From Devosia sediminis (lineage in GTDB: Bacteria; Pseudomonadota; Alphaproteobacteria; Rhizobiales; Devosiaceae): a stretch of DNA of 64,000 nucleotides. A program made the translations under genes and the position numbers. Positions 34,970 to 44,772 of this stretch are shown here, piece by piece. Location: positions 1-64,000 of the forward strand of contig NZ_JAEKMH010000001.1 of the NCBI RefSeq assembly GCF_016411825.1, in the 5' to 3' direction. The notes beneath the pieces are model-generated. The model made no database searches. It was not told where the DNA came from and worked only from the letters and a program-made list of their open reading frames with translations. Position 1 is the first letter of the stretch, and the number at the start of each line of letters is the position of its first letter.

Positions 34970-37093
34970 TCAGGAATAGTAGCTGCCGTATTTCCGCGAG
35001 TAGTGGCTACGGGTGCCATCCTGCTGATTGAGCACGGCAATGATGGGCGTGCCCTCGGTGGTCGCGGCGCTAAGGCTCGCAACGCTCTTGCGCACGTCGC
35101 TTTGCGAGGAACTTGCCCAGCGCACCACATACAGCACCGCGTCTGCGAAGGGAGCGATGTAGAGACCGTCCACCACCGGCCCGATGGGCGGCGTGTCGAG
35201 GACGATGACGTCAAAGCTCTTGAACGCTGCTTCGATGAGCCGACGGAAGGCCGGCCCCGAGAGCAACTGGTCGGTCGGCAGGTCGCTGCGGCGCGCGCCA
35301 ACGACGATGGTCACGGGCGTGAGATGATCCTGCGACAGGATCGAGCCGATCATCACCGCGCTGTCACTGTCCGAGGACAGCAGATCGAGCAGGCCCTGCG
35401 ACGGCTCGAGATTGAGGTGGCGATGCACGGAAGGCTTGCGCAGATCGCAGTCGATCAGCAGCGTCTTCTGTCCGGACAGGGCGTAGGAACGCGCCAGCGA
35501 CAGCGCGACAGTGGTCTTGCCCTCATTGGGCGAAGACGAGGTTACCATGATGACCTTGCCATTCGGCCGGTTCGGGGCCGTGGTTCGCTTGCGCAGCGCC
35601 TGTTCGATCGCAGCCCGCGCCCTTCGGATGGATTCCGAATAGACCGAGAGGGGTTCCTCCACCATGAGGTTGGCGAGGCTCTCCCTCTCGTTCTTGATGC
35701 GCTGGCGCGGGACGGCTGTCGCCACCGGAATCCGCAACACCGATTCAACCTGGGCCTCGCTGGTGAAGCCGCCAATGAGGTTTTCATAGAGGAAAGCCAG
35801 CGCCACGCCAAGGCCGAGGGCAGCGACGACGGCAAGCCCCAGGATCAGCGTCTTGTTGGGGAATGATGGCGTGAGCGGCGCTAGGGCAGGGGAGACGATC
35901 CGGCTGTCCGCCTGTTGCAGGTTGGCCTGGGCTTCCAGGTCCTGCACGCGGGCCAGCAGCGTCTGGTATTGGCTGCGCGCCAATTCGGAGCCCTGCTGCA
36001 GTTCATAGAGCCGGGTCAGGACGTCGGCGGAGAGCGAGCTGTTGAGCACCTCGCTGCGCAGGGTCTGCCGCAGCTCGTCTTCCTGGGTCTGGGACTGCTG
36101 CACGCTGCTGCGCAAAGCATTCACCTCGGCATTGGCCGTCGTCAGCATGCGCTCCTCGAGCGCCGCGAGCTCGCTGCGGAGGTCGACCTCCCCGGCAGAT
36201 CCGGCTGTGGTGCCCTCAAGGCGCGCGCGCAATTCGTCGCGCTGGCGGTCGAGTTCGCCGAGCGCTTCGGACTGCAGGGTAGTGACGATGGTTTCGAGGT
36301 CGTTCGCCCCCAGGGCGGTCTGCACGGCGGTGGCGATGCTGCTCGACTGCGCGCGCTGCGCTTCGAGTTGGGCAATCTGCTTCTGCATGGATGCAAGATC
36401 GGTCCGGCCGGCGTCCTGGGTGATGCGATTGATATTGGTGGAAATGAAGGTGTCGTAGGAGTTTTCAGAGCTGACGATGGCTTCGCGGGCCTGAGCAATC
36501 CGGGCCTGCAGGATATCGCGCGAGGACAGGGCGGCGTTGACCTTGGAGGCCAATTGGTCGGCGATATAGGCCTCGGCCACGGCATTGGCGAGGCGCGCCG
36601 CCATGGCTGGATCAACCGACGAGGCCTGCACGGAAATGAGATAGGTGAGGCCGCGCCGCTGCACGAGGATCGCCCTGCGAAGCTGGTTGAGGGCCTGGTT
36701 GAGGGCTTCGTCGGCCGTCGGCAATTGCGGTTCGGCCAAGCGGAGGAAGGCCAGGATGCGAGGGACCAGCCCGAGCGATACGCCAACTTCCCGATCGGCC
36801 AGCAGGCCTTCATCCTGGATCACCTTGAGCAGGATGTTGTCGGAGCGGACCAGCTCGACCTCTGAATCGATACGCGCGTTGTCTGCGCCGCCGATCACCT
36901 GGGCGTCGGGATCGAGCAGGTTCTTGCTGCTCGGATCCACCAGGATCAGAGCCGTCGATGTGTAGCTGGGCGTCAGCGTATAGGCGATGGTGGCGGCAAT
37001 GGCCACGACGGCAATGACGGTGATGACGATGAGGCGAAACTGTCGGCGCAACAGGCCGAATATGCTGCGCAGGTCAATTTCAGTTTCGTCCAT
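34970..37093 (-). CDS. Wzc/ExoP-type polysaccharide co-polymerase and BY-kinase
   Basis: Controls chain length and export of polysaccharide. The 707-aa protein has a Wzz domain with membrane segments at about 20-40 and 415-435, a long periplasmic coiled-coil part (about 170-400) and a cytoplasmic tyrosine kinase. Walker A is SSSPNEGKTT, Walker A' is LLIDCDLRKPS, and Walker B is VIVLDTPP. The Tyr-rich tail (SHYSRKYGSYYS) is the autophosphorylation cluster. AAGGA precedes the ATG. It lies downstream of a phosphatase and a ligase-like gene on the same strand. Confidence 0.9.
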   Translation of the reverse strand: MDETEIDLRSIFGLLRRQFRLIVITVIAVVAIAATIAYTLTPSYTSTALILVDPSSKNLLDPDAQVIGGADNARIDSEVELVRSDNILLKVIQDEGLLADREVGVSLGLVPRILAFLRLAEPQLPTADEALNQALNQLRRAILVQRRGLTYLISVQASSVDPAMAARLANAVAEAYIADQLASKVNAALSSRDILQARIAQAREAIVSSENSYDTFISTNINRITQDAGRTDLASMQKQIAQLEAQRAQSSSIATAVQTALGANDLETIVTTLQSEALGELDRQRDELRARLEGTTAGSAGEVDLRSELAALEERMLTTANAEVNALRSSVQQSQTQEDELRQTLRSEVLNSSLSADVLTRLYELQQGSELARSQYQTLLARVQDLEAQANLQQADSRIVSPALAPLTPSFPNKTLILGLAVVAALGLGVALAFLYENLIGGFTSEAQVESVLRIPVATAVPRQRIKNERESLANLMVEEPLSVYSESIRRARAAIEQALRKRTTAPNRPNGKVIMVTSSSPNEGKTTVALSLARSYALSGQKTLLIDCDLRKPSVHRHLNLEPSQGLLDLLSSDSDSAVMIGSILSQDHLTPVTIVVGARRSDLPTDQLLSGPAFRRLIEAAFKSFDVIVLDTPPIGPVVDGLYIAPFADAVLYVVRWASSSQSDVRKSVASLSAATTEGTPIIAVLNQQDGTRSHYSRKYGSYYS

Positions 37094-37183
37094 AAACTAT
37101 TCCTTACTCGTCGCTACGACTGTGTCGCGCAGCCATCAATACGGTCAAACGGTGACAATCGGTACAATCATCGAAGAAAAACG

Positions 37184-37975
37184 TTACCGAGCGTTGTGCG
37201 TCTGCAAAAAAAGCGGTGCTTCGCCCGGGATTAACCGCAAGGCGGTCAGTATTCCAGTGGCGAATGCTCCGGTGTCGATGCAAATCCTCCCAGCGGCCAC
37301 CACGGGCTCGGGCGCGGGGGTGTGCCCATGCACGACGGTCAGCCCGGGCTGCGGCGCCGCCTCGAAGAACTCGTCGCGGATCCAGAGGAGGTCGCTTTCG
37401 CGTTGCTGTTCGAGGCTTATTCCCGACCGCAGTCCGGCATGCACGAAGGTGTAACCCGGCACGGTGAGGCTCAGCGGCAGCGATTTGAGGAAGCTGATGT
37501 GTTCGGAGGGAATGTGGCTTTCGATGACGGCGAGGCGCGATCGCGCTGATCCGCCCACCAGCGCCGCAGTTGAGAGCTGGTAGGAGTGGAGAAATTCCAA
37601 TCCACCGAACTTGAGCCAGTCGGCATCGGCCTGAGGATTGCGCAGAAAGGCCAGAGCCATAACCTCGTGATTGCCCACCAGGCAGATGCGTCGAAATCCG
37701 GCCGGCGGCGTCGACAGCAGTTTGTCGAGCACACCTGCTGAATCGGGGCCACGGTCGATATAGTCGCCCAAGTAGACCATCCACTTTTCGCCCGGGATGC
37801 TCTTGGCATCCTCGGCAATGAGGCGTTCCAACTCCCGCACCTGCGCGAGGCAGCCATGGACGTCGCCAATGGCGTAAATAGCCGCAGGCCAGGAGTCCGC
37901 GGCCATGTGGGAGCGGGCCTCCGTGCCGGCGCCAGGCCGCGGCGTGCCGAAAAGGCGGCGAAGCGCTTGCAGCAT
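37184..37975 (-). CDS. Serine/threonine-type metallophosphoesterase
   Basis: A 263-aa calcineurin-like phosphatase with the full metal set: GDVHG, GDYIDRG, GNHE, a later His in VHAG and HGHT. The ATG at 37975 shares one base with the stop of the ligase-like gene (TGATG), so the two are translationally coupled. Homologues occur in rhizobial exopolysaccharide loci. A role in reversing phosphorylation in the polysaccharide machinery is an inference. Confidence 0.85.
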   Translation of the reverse strand: MLQALRRLFGTPRPGAGTEARSHMAADSWPAAIYAIGDVHGCLAQVRELERLIAEDAKSIPGEKWMVYLGDYIDRGPDSAGVLDKLLSTPPAGFRRICLVGNHEVMALAFLRNPQADADWLKFGGLEFLHSYQLSTAALVGGSARSRLAVIESHIPSEHISFLKSLPLSLTVPGYTFVHAGLRSGISLEQQRESDLLWIRDEFFEAAPQPGLTVVHGHTPAPEPVVAAGRICIDTGAFATGILTALRLIPGEAPLFLQTHNAR

Positions 37976-39390
37976 CAACGATCCCGGCGCTTTGTGCCAG
38001 TGGTCGTCGCGACCCCGGCAGCAACGATGGCGAGGAAGAGGATCACGTTGGCCTGGATCTCGAGGCTGAAATCGACCAGCGAATGCACGCCGGCGAGAAT
38101 GATCACGCCGAGGGCGGCCGTTTGGGCTGTCCACGAGCCTTCCCCGCGCACCAGCGAGCGGACCAGGCGGAACGCCAGGTAGGCAATGGCCAGGATGGGG
38201 ATCGAGCCGGCGATGAGGCCAAGCTCTGCCCACAATGTCAGATAGGTATTGTGACCCTTGGTAAAGGTCAGGTCGGGCGGCAGCGGTAGCCGGTGGACCA
38301 GCGGAAAGGCCAGCTCGAATGTGCCGCCGCCAAAGCCGGCCCAGGGCCGCATGGCGATGAGGTCGGCGATCTGCTGGTAGATCGTGCCGCGATCATCGGT
38401 GGCGAGGCGCATGTTCTCGATACGCTCGAGGAGACCGCCGCCGGCGAGATAGACCGCGCCGGCCAGCGCCGCGAGGCCCACTGGCGCCGCAAAAAGCAGC
38501 GCCCGCAAGCTGCGCATCGTGAGCAGGGCGATCAGCACGACGACACCGGACGCGACAAAGGTTGCAAAGAGCCCCATTCGCGATTGCGTCGCCACCAGCA
38601 CAACCAGCAGGAAGGCATAGGCGATGCCGAAGAGTACGAGGCTGCTGGTGAAATTGACGATCTGCCCGTCATTGGCGTGGCGCTGCGACTGGCGGACGAG
38701 AACGGCGCAGCCCTGCGCAAGCGCCAGAACGGCGCCGAAACCGACAAAGGTGGCGAAGCTGTTACGGTTGACGAAGGTGCCGGTGGCCGAGCCGCGATAA
38801 GCCCATTTTTCAAGGCCGAGAATGGTGTCGGCGGTCTGCAGGTTGACCAGCGCGTAAAGGCCATAAGCCACGACCACGAGCAGCATGGCCCAAAGCGCCA
38901 TGGCGCGCCGGCCGTCATGCACCATGACCTGCATGATCAGCAGGAAAAACAGCCCATAGGACAATTGCCGCACCAGCATGAGCACGGTGAGCGAAGGGGC
39001 GATGCTGATCTGGCCGGCGCCTATGCTCGTCGAGCCTGAGCTGATGATCGGCACATTGCCGAGCGGCAGAAGCTGGAAAACCAGGAAAGCGCAATAGGCC
39101 GCAAACAGCAGCAGCGTGACGCCGCCGACACTGACGCGCAGCCGCTCTCCGGTGGTTCCATAGGCGACGAAGTAGCAAAGGCCGACGACGCCGATATAGC
39201 AGGCCCAGACACCCCAGACGATGGCACGGTGGCTGCCAAAGGGCAGCGGCGCCAGCGCCAGCACGACGAACAGGGCCCAGAACAGAATGGTATTGAGGCG
39301 CGAGCGCTTCTCGCTCGCCCGCGACGAGGAGGCAGATTGCGTTGAGCGCTGCGCGTATAGGCCGGGCGTCGCCTGGGTCAGTTCAGTCAT
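37975..39390 (-). CDS. O-antigen ligase/polymerase family membrane protein (Wzy/WaaL-like)
   Basis: A 471-aa polytopic protein with about twelve hydrophobic segments and the Wzy_C signature (GTFVNRNSFATFVGFG, then a large periplasmic loop ending KGHNTYLTLWAELGLIAG). It polymerises repeats or ligates glycans. It overlaps the gene upstream by 4 nt (ATGA) and the phosphatase downstream by 1 nt. The window has a second protein of this class (42303-43604); which of them is polymerase cannot be told. Confidence 0.85.
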   Translation of the reverse strand: MTELTQATPGLYAQRSTQSASSSRASEKRSRLNTILFWALFVVLALAPLPFGSHRAIVWGVWACYIGVVGLCYFVAYGTTGERLRVSVGGVTLLLFAAYCAFLVFQLLPLGNVPIISSGSTSIGAGQISIAPSLTVLMLVRQLSYGLFFLLIMQVMVHDGRRAMALWAMLLVVVAYGLYALVNLQTADTILGLEKWAYRGSATGTFVNRNSFATFVGFGAVLALAQGCAVLVRQSQRHANDGQIVNFTSSLVLFGIAYAFLLVVLVATQSRMGLFATFVASGVVVLIALLTMRSLRALLFAAPVGLAALAGAVYLAGGGLLERIENMRLATDDRGTIYQQIADLIAMRPWAGFGGGTFELAFPLVHRLPLPPDLTFTKGHNTYLTLWAELGLIAGSIPILAIAYLAFRLVRSLVRGEGSWTAQTAALGVIILAGVHSLVDFSLEIQANVILFLAIVAAGVATTTGTKRRDR

Positions 39391-40070
39391 GACGTCGTCC
39401 GCTTCCGCACTTCATTGATGAAACGCCGCTGAATCTGCGCGGGCTGGGTCTCCACCTGCGCTTCGACGCGTGCACGGAAGTCCGGCTCGTCCACATAGCG
39501 CTGGGCGAGCGTGCCGATCCCCGATTCGCTGGCGAGCAGCAGGCGCAGATCCGCATCGGCCGCCTCCAGCGCCTCTGCCTCGAGCTGGGCGAAATTATCC
39601 TGCGCGACGGCGACGCGCAGTTCGGCAATCCAGCCCTCATGCGGTCCGGTCAGTTGCGAGCGAATGAGCGCGTCGTTCATGCCCGGCCAGTCCTGCATAT
39701 GCGCGGCTGCCAGGGCGCTGACCGACCAGGCATAGGAATCGGTGGGGAAGCGCGCGGCTGCCGTCTCCGCCGTCTGGCGGCAATGCGGCACCAGGGCTTC
39801 CTGGGTCTGGGTGGGCAGGTAGCGCACTTCGAGCGACCTGGTCGCCAGCAGCGCCCGCTCGCAGTTCTTCAATACGCTCTGCTGGGTGCGCGTCCAGAGG
39901 CCGCCGACCTGGTCGTCGCCGATGGTCCGGACCACCTGGCCCACACTGGTCAGGCCGAAATCGAATACGGCTCCGGCATTTTCCTCGGCAACGGTCCAGG
40001 CGCCGAGCAGCGCCACGCCCAATGCAAGTGGCGCCAGAACCGCCGTTATTGCGTGCCCTTTAAATTCCAT
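39387..40070 (-). CDS. Membrane-anchored hypothetical protein of the polysaccharide locus
   Basis: A 227-aa protein with one N-terminal hydrophobic segment (residues about 8-27) and a helical periplasmic part with repeated Ala-rich helices (CRQTAETAAARFPTDSYAWS, AALAAAHMQDWPGMNDAL) suggestive of TPR-like pairs. It starts the minus-strand operon with the ligase-like gene (4-nt overlap). The role is probably structural in polymerisation or export; the family is not recognised. Confidence 0.6.
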   Translation of the reverse strand: MEFKGHAITAVLAPLALGVALLGAWTVAEENAGAVFDFGLTSVGQVVRTIGDDQVGGLWTRTQQSVLKNCERALLATRSLEVRYLPTQTQEALVPHCRQTAETAAARFPTDSYAWSVSALAAAHMQDWPGMNDALIRSQLTGPHEGWIAELRVAVAQDNFAQLEAEALEAADADLRLLLASESGIGTLAQRYVDEPDFRARVEAQVETQPAQIQRRFINEVRKRTTS

Positions 40071-40371
40071 CGCTCAATTCAACCAAGACGTCCTGCCGAC
40101 GGCGAAGGAAACCGGGGGCACCTTGATGGTGCCCAGCCGGTATGGTGCCGCAGGCAAATGCTTACTGCACGGCACGCAATGCGTCCATCAGCGCCATAAA
40201 TCTTGATTAAGAGCACCAGATCGCGGGGGTTCGGAGCACTGCGCACTGCTTGTGGAGACTGCTGACCAAAGGGCAGTCGAAGGGACTTCATGCTGTCATG
40301 AACACTCTATTCTTTACAGCTTTGCTCTAGTAACGCTGCCCGAGCGAAAACAATAAAGGTGCGCGCCCTCG
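40071..40371. other. Divergent intergenic region of the polysaccharide locus
   Basis: About 300 nt between the divergent 39387-40070 and 40372-42333 genes. It must contain two promoters. No clear consensus or palindrome stands out. Confidence 0.4.
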
Positions 40372-42333
40372 ATGCGGAAACTGCAAAAGCTGCGCTGGAT
40401 GGTCAATCGCCTGGGCTCGATGTCGGCCCCCGAGATCGTCCATCGGGTTCGGGAGCGCCGGCTGCGCAAGGCCGGCCGCGCGGCTGGCGGATGGTCGCGC
40501 TATGCCGTGGCCGAGTTCGAGCTTGTGTGCTTTCCGGTCGATGACGCGCAGTTGCGGGCGCTGGCCGCCGATTGCGCGCCCGATTGGCGAAGCATCGAGC
40601 AGCAGGCACGTACGGGCCGATGGCACTATCTCGGCATGCAATGGCCCGGCGCAGCAGCGGGTGCGGCCTGGCACCTCGATCCCGTTTCCGGGGCCGCATG
40701 GCCCTCCGACCGATATTGCTTCGACATCGACTTTCGCCATGGCGCCGGGCGCGGCGACATCAAATATGTCTGGGAAATCAACAGGTTGCAATTTCTCCCG
40801 CCCATTGCCGCCCGCGCACGCGCCGAAGGCGACGATGCTGCGGCGCGCTACTGCATCGACACCATCCTTGACTGGGCCGAGGCCAATCCACCGTTTCTGG
40901 GCGTGAACTGGGCCTCGGGCATCGAGCTGGCGCTGCGGGCCATCAGCATCCTTCTCACGCTCTCGCTTGTCGGACCCGATCGCCTCGCACCGGACGAACG
41001 GCTGCGCATCGGCGCGCTGCTCAATGCCCATGCCGTCTGGCTGATGCGCTATCCGTCGCTGTTTTCCTCGGCCAACAACCATCTCGTGGCCGAGGCCGCG
41101 GGGCTTTATATCCTGGGCGCGCTCGTACCCTCGCTGCCGGGTGCTGACCGCTATCGCGCCTATGGCCGTCAGGTGCTCGTCGAGGAGGCCGGCCGGCAGA
41201 TCCTTGCCGATGGCGTCGGCGCCGAGCAGACGCCGACCTACACCGCCTTTACGCTCGAGCTCTATGCCTTCGCCCTCGTTGCTGCCCGGGCGGCGGGCGA
41301 GGATTTTCCCGATCAGGTCCGGACGCAGCTCGGCAAAGCCGTCGACTTCCTGCGCTGGGTGACCGACGGAAAAGGCAACCAGCCGCGCTTCGGCGACGAT
41401 GACGAGGGCAGGGTGGCGATCTCGCTGGCCGGTCCTGAGCGCCACTATGTGGCTTCGGTGATGAGCGGCGTCGCGGCGCTTTCCGCCCGCCCGGACAGTG
41501 CTCCGCCCATGGCCCCGCCGCATCTGCGGGACCTCTTTCTCGGCAAGGCCACGGCCGGATCGCAGCCGCCGCAGGGACTCCGCTCCTTCGACGATGGCGG
41601 GTATTCGGTGTTTCGCGCCCAACTGGCCGGCCGCGAGACCATGCTCGCCTTCGACCACGGGCCGCTGGGCTATCTCTCCATCGCCGCGCACGGCCATGCC
41701 GACGCCCTGGCGATCTGGCTGCATGTCGATGGCCAGCCCGTCATCGTGGATGCCGGTACCTATCTATATCATTCCGGCGGCGCGGAGCGTGACCGCTTCC
41801 GCGGCACGGCGGCGCACAATACGCTCGAGATCAACGGCACCAACCAGAGCACCATCGTCGGCGCCTTCAACTGGTCCCACAAGGCCCGCGCCTGGCGCCT
41901 GCCGGAGGCCGGCGAAGAGCTTGCCGTCGCGGCCCGTCACGACGGCTACAGCAGGCCCTTCGGCGTCGTTCACGAACGCCGGGTGGCCCAGGCGCCCGGC
42001 GGCTTTACCGTGACGGACAGTCTTGCTGGACCGCTGACAGCGGTCGCCGATACAGTCCTCCGACTTTATCTCGACCCCTCCATCACGGCGCAGCGCGACG
42101 CCGAAGGCAGGGTAGCCCTCTCCCGCGACGGAAAAGCGCTGATGCACCTGACCTTCGAAACCTCAACCGGCAGCGCGCTCGCCGCCGAGCTCCTGCCCAC
42201 GGAGGTATCCCCCAGCTTCGGTGCGAAAGAACCCAGCACGGTTATCACACTCGCTGTACCCAAGAGCGCATGGTCCGAGGGTGGCGGGGTGGTGACTGGG
42301 TTTCAGGTTTTTTCACCCGCCTTCAGGCTGTAA
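40372..42333 (+). CDS. Heparinase II/III family polysaccharide lyase
   Basis: A 653-aa protein with the alginate lyase-like helical N-terminal domain (about 120-370, WEINRLQFLPP, NNHLVAEAAGLYILG) and the heparinase II/III beta domain (about 420-640, HGHADALAIWLHVDGQPVIVDAGTYLY, RGTAAHNTLEING). His and Tyr candidates for catalysis are in these blocks. No signal peptide. Such lyases in assembly loci trim or recycle the acidic polymer. The 3' end overlaps the convergent Wzy-like gene by 31 nt. Confidence 0.9.
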   Translation: MRKLQKLRWMVNRLGSMSAPEIVHRVRERRLRKAGRAAGGWSRYAVAEFELVCFPVDDAQLRALAADCAPDWRSIEQQARTGRWHYLGMQWPGAAAGAAWHLDPVSGAAWPSDRYCFDIDFRHGAGRGDIKYVWEINRLQFLPPIAARARAEGDDAAARYCIDTILDWAEANPPFLGVNWASGIELALRAISILLTLSLVGPDRLAPDERLRIGALLNAHAVWLMRYPSLFSSANNHLVAEAAGLYILGALVPSLPGADRYRAYGRQVLVEEAGRQILADGVGAEQTPTYTAFTLELYAFALVAARAAGEDFPDQVRTQLGKAVDFLRWVTDGKGNQPRFGDDDEGRVAISLAGPERHYVASVMSGVAALSARPDSAPPMAPPHLRDLFLGKATAGSQPPQGLRSFDDGGYSVFRAQLAGRETMLAFDHGPLGYLSIAAHGHADALAIWLHVDGQPVIVDAGTYLYHSGGAERDRFRGTAAHNTLEINGTNQSTIVGAFNWSHKARAWRLPEAGEELAVAARHDGYSRPFGVVHERRVAQAPGGFTVTDSLAGPLTAVADTVLRLYLDPSITAQRDAEGRVALSRDGKALMHLTFETSTGSALAAELLPTEVSPSFGAKEPSTVITLAVPKSAWSEGGGVVTGFQVFSPAFRL

Positions 42334-43604
42334 TCAGAACGAAATTCTGGGCCCGTTGCCGTAATAGGATGCACTGGTTTGGTCCGCGCCCGCGTAAAAA
42401 TGCCAGTCAAGAAGATGGTTGCGCAGACGAAACTCACACTCTCGGGTCGGAATGGCGCAACCTCCGTGATGGCGAAAATGCACCATGCAACAAGCACAGA
42501 CATCATCGCTACCCGCTCTTTAGTCTGTAGGTGTCCTTGAACGGCTAGCCAGATTATTCGCCAAAGTATCGCCGCCACAGCGACAAATCCGAAGATGCCC
42601 AACCCCAAGGCTGCATCAAGATATCCGCTATGCGCATCCATGAAGGCGGCAGAAAAATGAGCGGTGAAACTGTCTGTGAGCAAGCTTTGGTTCCCAAAGC
42701 CAACCCCAAGAGGCCAATAAGCTTTCACCGCTTCTAACACAAAGTTCCATGCCTCTGTTCGTCCCGTGAGTGTTACATCTCGGCCCAAAGTACTTGCTAC
42801 CATTTGAAGTGGATCGAATCCGGCAATCGCGGCGCTGATTGCAACAATAGCCGCACCTCCGATGAACGCTAACCTAGCCGGTCGCCGAAGTCTCATTCCT
42901 GCCGCTACTGCCAACCCCATTGCCACAGCGACCAGCGCAGATGCAGAGCCAGCCATTAGTAGTCCGAGGGAGGCAGAAGCAATCATCAGGAGGTAATAAA
43001 TCCTCTTGAGGGCGAACATTTCTCGCATAGACAAAGTCATAATGAAGTGGATTGCGGCAAGTTGTCCAAAAGCATTTTTATGCGCGAACACGCCCCTCCA
43101 TTTACCCGCATGAACCCACTGGATGGCGTCGCTACTTTGGTGCACTCCTATTCGCGGAATAACCAATGCGACTGCAATAGAGATAAACAGTGTGATAGTA
43201 AGAGCATTGTAGGTTATTTTCAGAATATCTTGTTCGTCAAGGCGCGCCCAGAGAGCCAGACTGAGTCCATATACGGCAATCAATGGAAGAAGCGACCTCA
43301 TCGTCTGATAAACGTCAATTGCCCAGGCGGCTGATAAAATGCTTACTCCGCAAAATAGGGCAACTGGCCATCCTTTCAGGACCAGATGCCACGGTCGGCG
43401 CCCCGCGTCGAATCTATGGAAAAGAGTGGGTATCCAGAATATCGAGAGAAAAATCTGTAGCCAGACGTAATTGGATGTGAACGATGCGAAGGGTCTAAAA
43501 TAAAAAAATACCAATATAGTGAAACCAATGAGAGTCCACTTTTTTACTTGGATGGTTTCTTTGTCAATTGCGGCTTTATTATTATAGATGTTATTGACTG
43601 TCAT
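42303..43604 (-). CDS. Wzy-like O-antigen polymerase/ligase
   Basis: A 433-aa polytopic protein of about eleven hydrophobic segments with a Wzy_C-type block (GVFAHKNAFGQLAAI, then FMDAHSGYLDAALGLGIFGF), similar in layout to ExoQ. It is the last gene of a minus-strand block Wzx-GT2-GT4-Wzy with tight spacing. Base composition is visibly more AT-rich than neighbouring genes, indicating horizontal exchange of the repeat-unit genes. Its last 31 nt are antisense to the end of the lyase gene. Confidence 0.85.
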   Translation of the reverse strand: MTVNNIYNNKAAIDKETIQVKKWTLIGFTILVFFYFRPFASFTSNYVWLQIFLSIFWIPTLFHRFDAGRRPWHLVLKGWPVALFCGVSILSAAWAIDVYQTMRSLLPLIAVYGLSLALWARLDEQDILKITYNALTITLFISIAVALVIPRIGVHQSSDAIQWVHAGKWRGVFAHKNAFGQLAAIHFIMTLSMREMFALKRIYYLLMIASASLGLLMAGSASALVAVAMGLAVAAGMRLRRPARLAFIGGAAIVAISAAIAGFDPLQMVASTLGRDVTLTGRTEAWNFVLEAVKAYWPLGVGFGNQSLLTDSFTAHFSAAFMDAHSGYLDAALGLGIFGFVAVAAILWRIIWLAVQGHLQTKERVAMMSVLVAWCIFAITEVAPFRPESVSFVCATIFLTGIFTRARTKPVHPITATGPEFRSDYSLKAGEKT

Positions 43605-43608
43605 GGAG

Positions 43609-44772
43609 CTAATTCGATATCGATTGTTCTATTAGTCGATCAAAGCTATCATACTGATGTGCGAGCGACTTATCCACGACGGATTCCCTAGCCTTGTGCC
43701 GCATATTGGCCTGCGTACCGTCGACGATAGCTTTTGTAAGTATCTCACAGAGGGCATCGTCGTCGCCCGTGGGGAAGACGAAACCGTTGACTCCCTCTTC
43801 GACCAATTCCTTTGCCGCGCCTACGTCGGATAAAATCATAGGAACTCCACTGGCGAGGAACTCCAATGCGGCTAATGAAAGTGTTTCTGACGTTGAACAC
43901 AGGATGCCGAAGTCCGATGCGTTCAAATACGGTCGAACGTCACTCTTGGCGCCAATAAAAAAGCAGTGTCGCTCAACGGTGAGATGTACGGCGAGATTCT
44001 GAACAGTCGAAAAGTCTGGCCCAGTTCCGACGAAAATGGCGGCAACGTCATAACCTTGGTCTCGTAGGCGGCTTACGACGCGAACGAGCTGAGCCTGGTT
44101 TTTTTCTGGCCGAAAAGCTCCTACCAGTGTGACAACTATCGTCTGAGGGCTAATTCCCAGTTCATTTCTCACCTTCCCACCAAGGTCAGGGGCGGGCGAG
44201 AAGTAGTTAATGTCAACACCGTTGCGAATGACCTTAGTTGGGGTAATGGTCAGTTTTCGCTTGGTCCATTCGGCCTTTTGTGTGTCGCTGACAAATACCA
44301 GAGTATCCGATAGCTTCAAAGAAATCCTATACGACCAGTATCTTAATAGGCTAATCGCAGACTTCTTAAAAGATGTATCGTTATGCGCGAAATATATGAG
44401 GCCCGGAGAGCTGTGAAGTATATTTATTAATGTTCCTCGCAGTGATCCTGCCAGTTTGGCGGCGGATGCCACTACGTTAGTAGTTTCATTTACCGTAAAT
44501 ACCACGTCCGGTTGGTTATCAACGAAGAACGTCCGCAACTCCTGAAACTCTTTCATCGTGGGAATGCCACGAAACCCAAGAAACACCAGTTTGAGGCGCT
44601 CAGCCTCCTTCTCAAGTCCCCCTCCCGCGTGGTTCGAGTAAACCAGGACAGTCAATCGATAACCCCGCTGCTGCAGGTGCTTGGCGAGGTTCAGCGCGTG
44701 ACGCTCAGCTCCGCCATAGGCCATGGTAGACACAAATATTACAATGTGTTTTTGGGCGAAGGGAGGGGTCAT
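43609..44772 (-). CDS. Glycosyltransferase family 4
   Basis: A 387-aa GT-B glycosyltransferase: start IVIFVSTMAYGGAERHALNLA, phosphate-binding region GAFRPEKNQAQLV and the retaining EX7E motif (SETLSLAALE). The ATG at 44772 overlaps the stop of the GT2 gene (ATGA) and is preferred over longer in-frame starts. Adds one sugar to the lipid-linked repeat; donor unknown. Part of the AT-rich block. Confidence 0.9.
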   Translation of the reverse strand: MTPPFAQKHIVIFVSTMAYGGAERHALNLAKHLQQRGYRLTVLVYSNHAGGGLEKEAERLKLVFLGFRGIPTMKEFQELRTFFVDNQPDVVFTVNETTNVVASAAKLAGSLRGTLINILHSSPGLIYFAHNDTSFKKSAISLLRYWSYRISLKLSDTLVFVSDTQKAEWTKRKLTITPTKVIRNGVDINYFSPAPDLGGKVRNELGISPQTIVVTLVGAFRPEKNQAQLVRVVSRLRDQGYDVAAIFVGTGPDFSTVQNLAVHLTVERHCFFIGAKSDVRPYLNASDFGILCSTSETLSLAALEFLASGVPMILSDVGAAKELVEEGVNGFVFPTGDDDALCEILTKAIVDGTQANMRHKARESVVDKSLAHQYDSFDRLIEQSISN

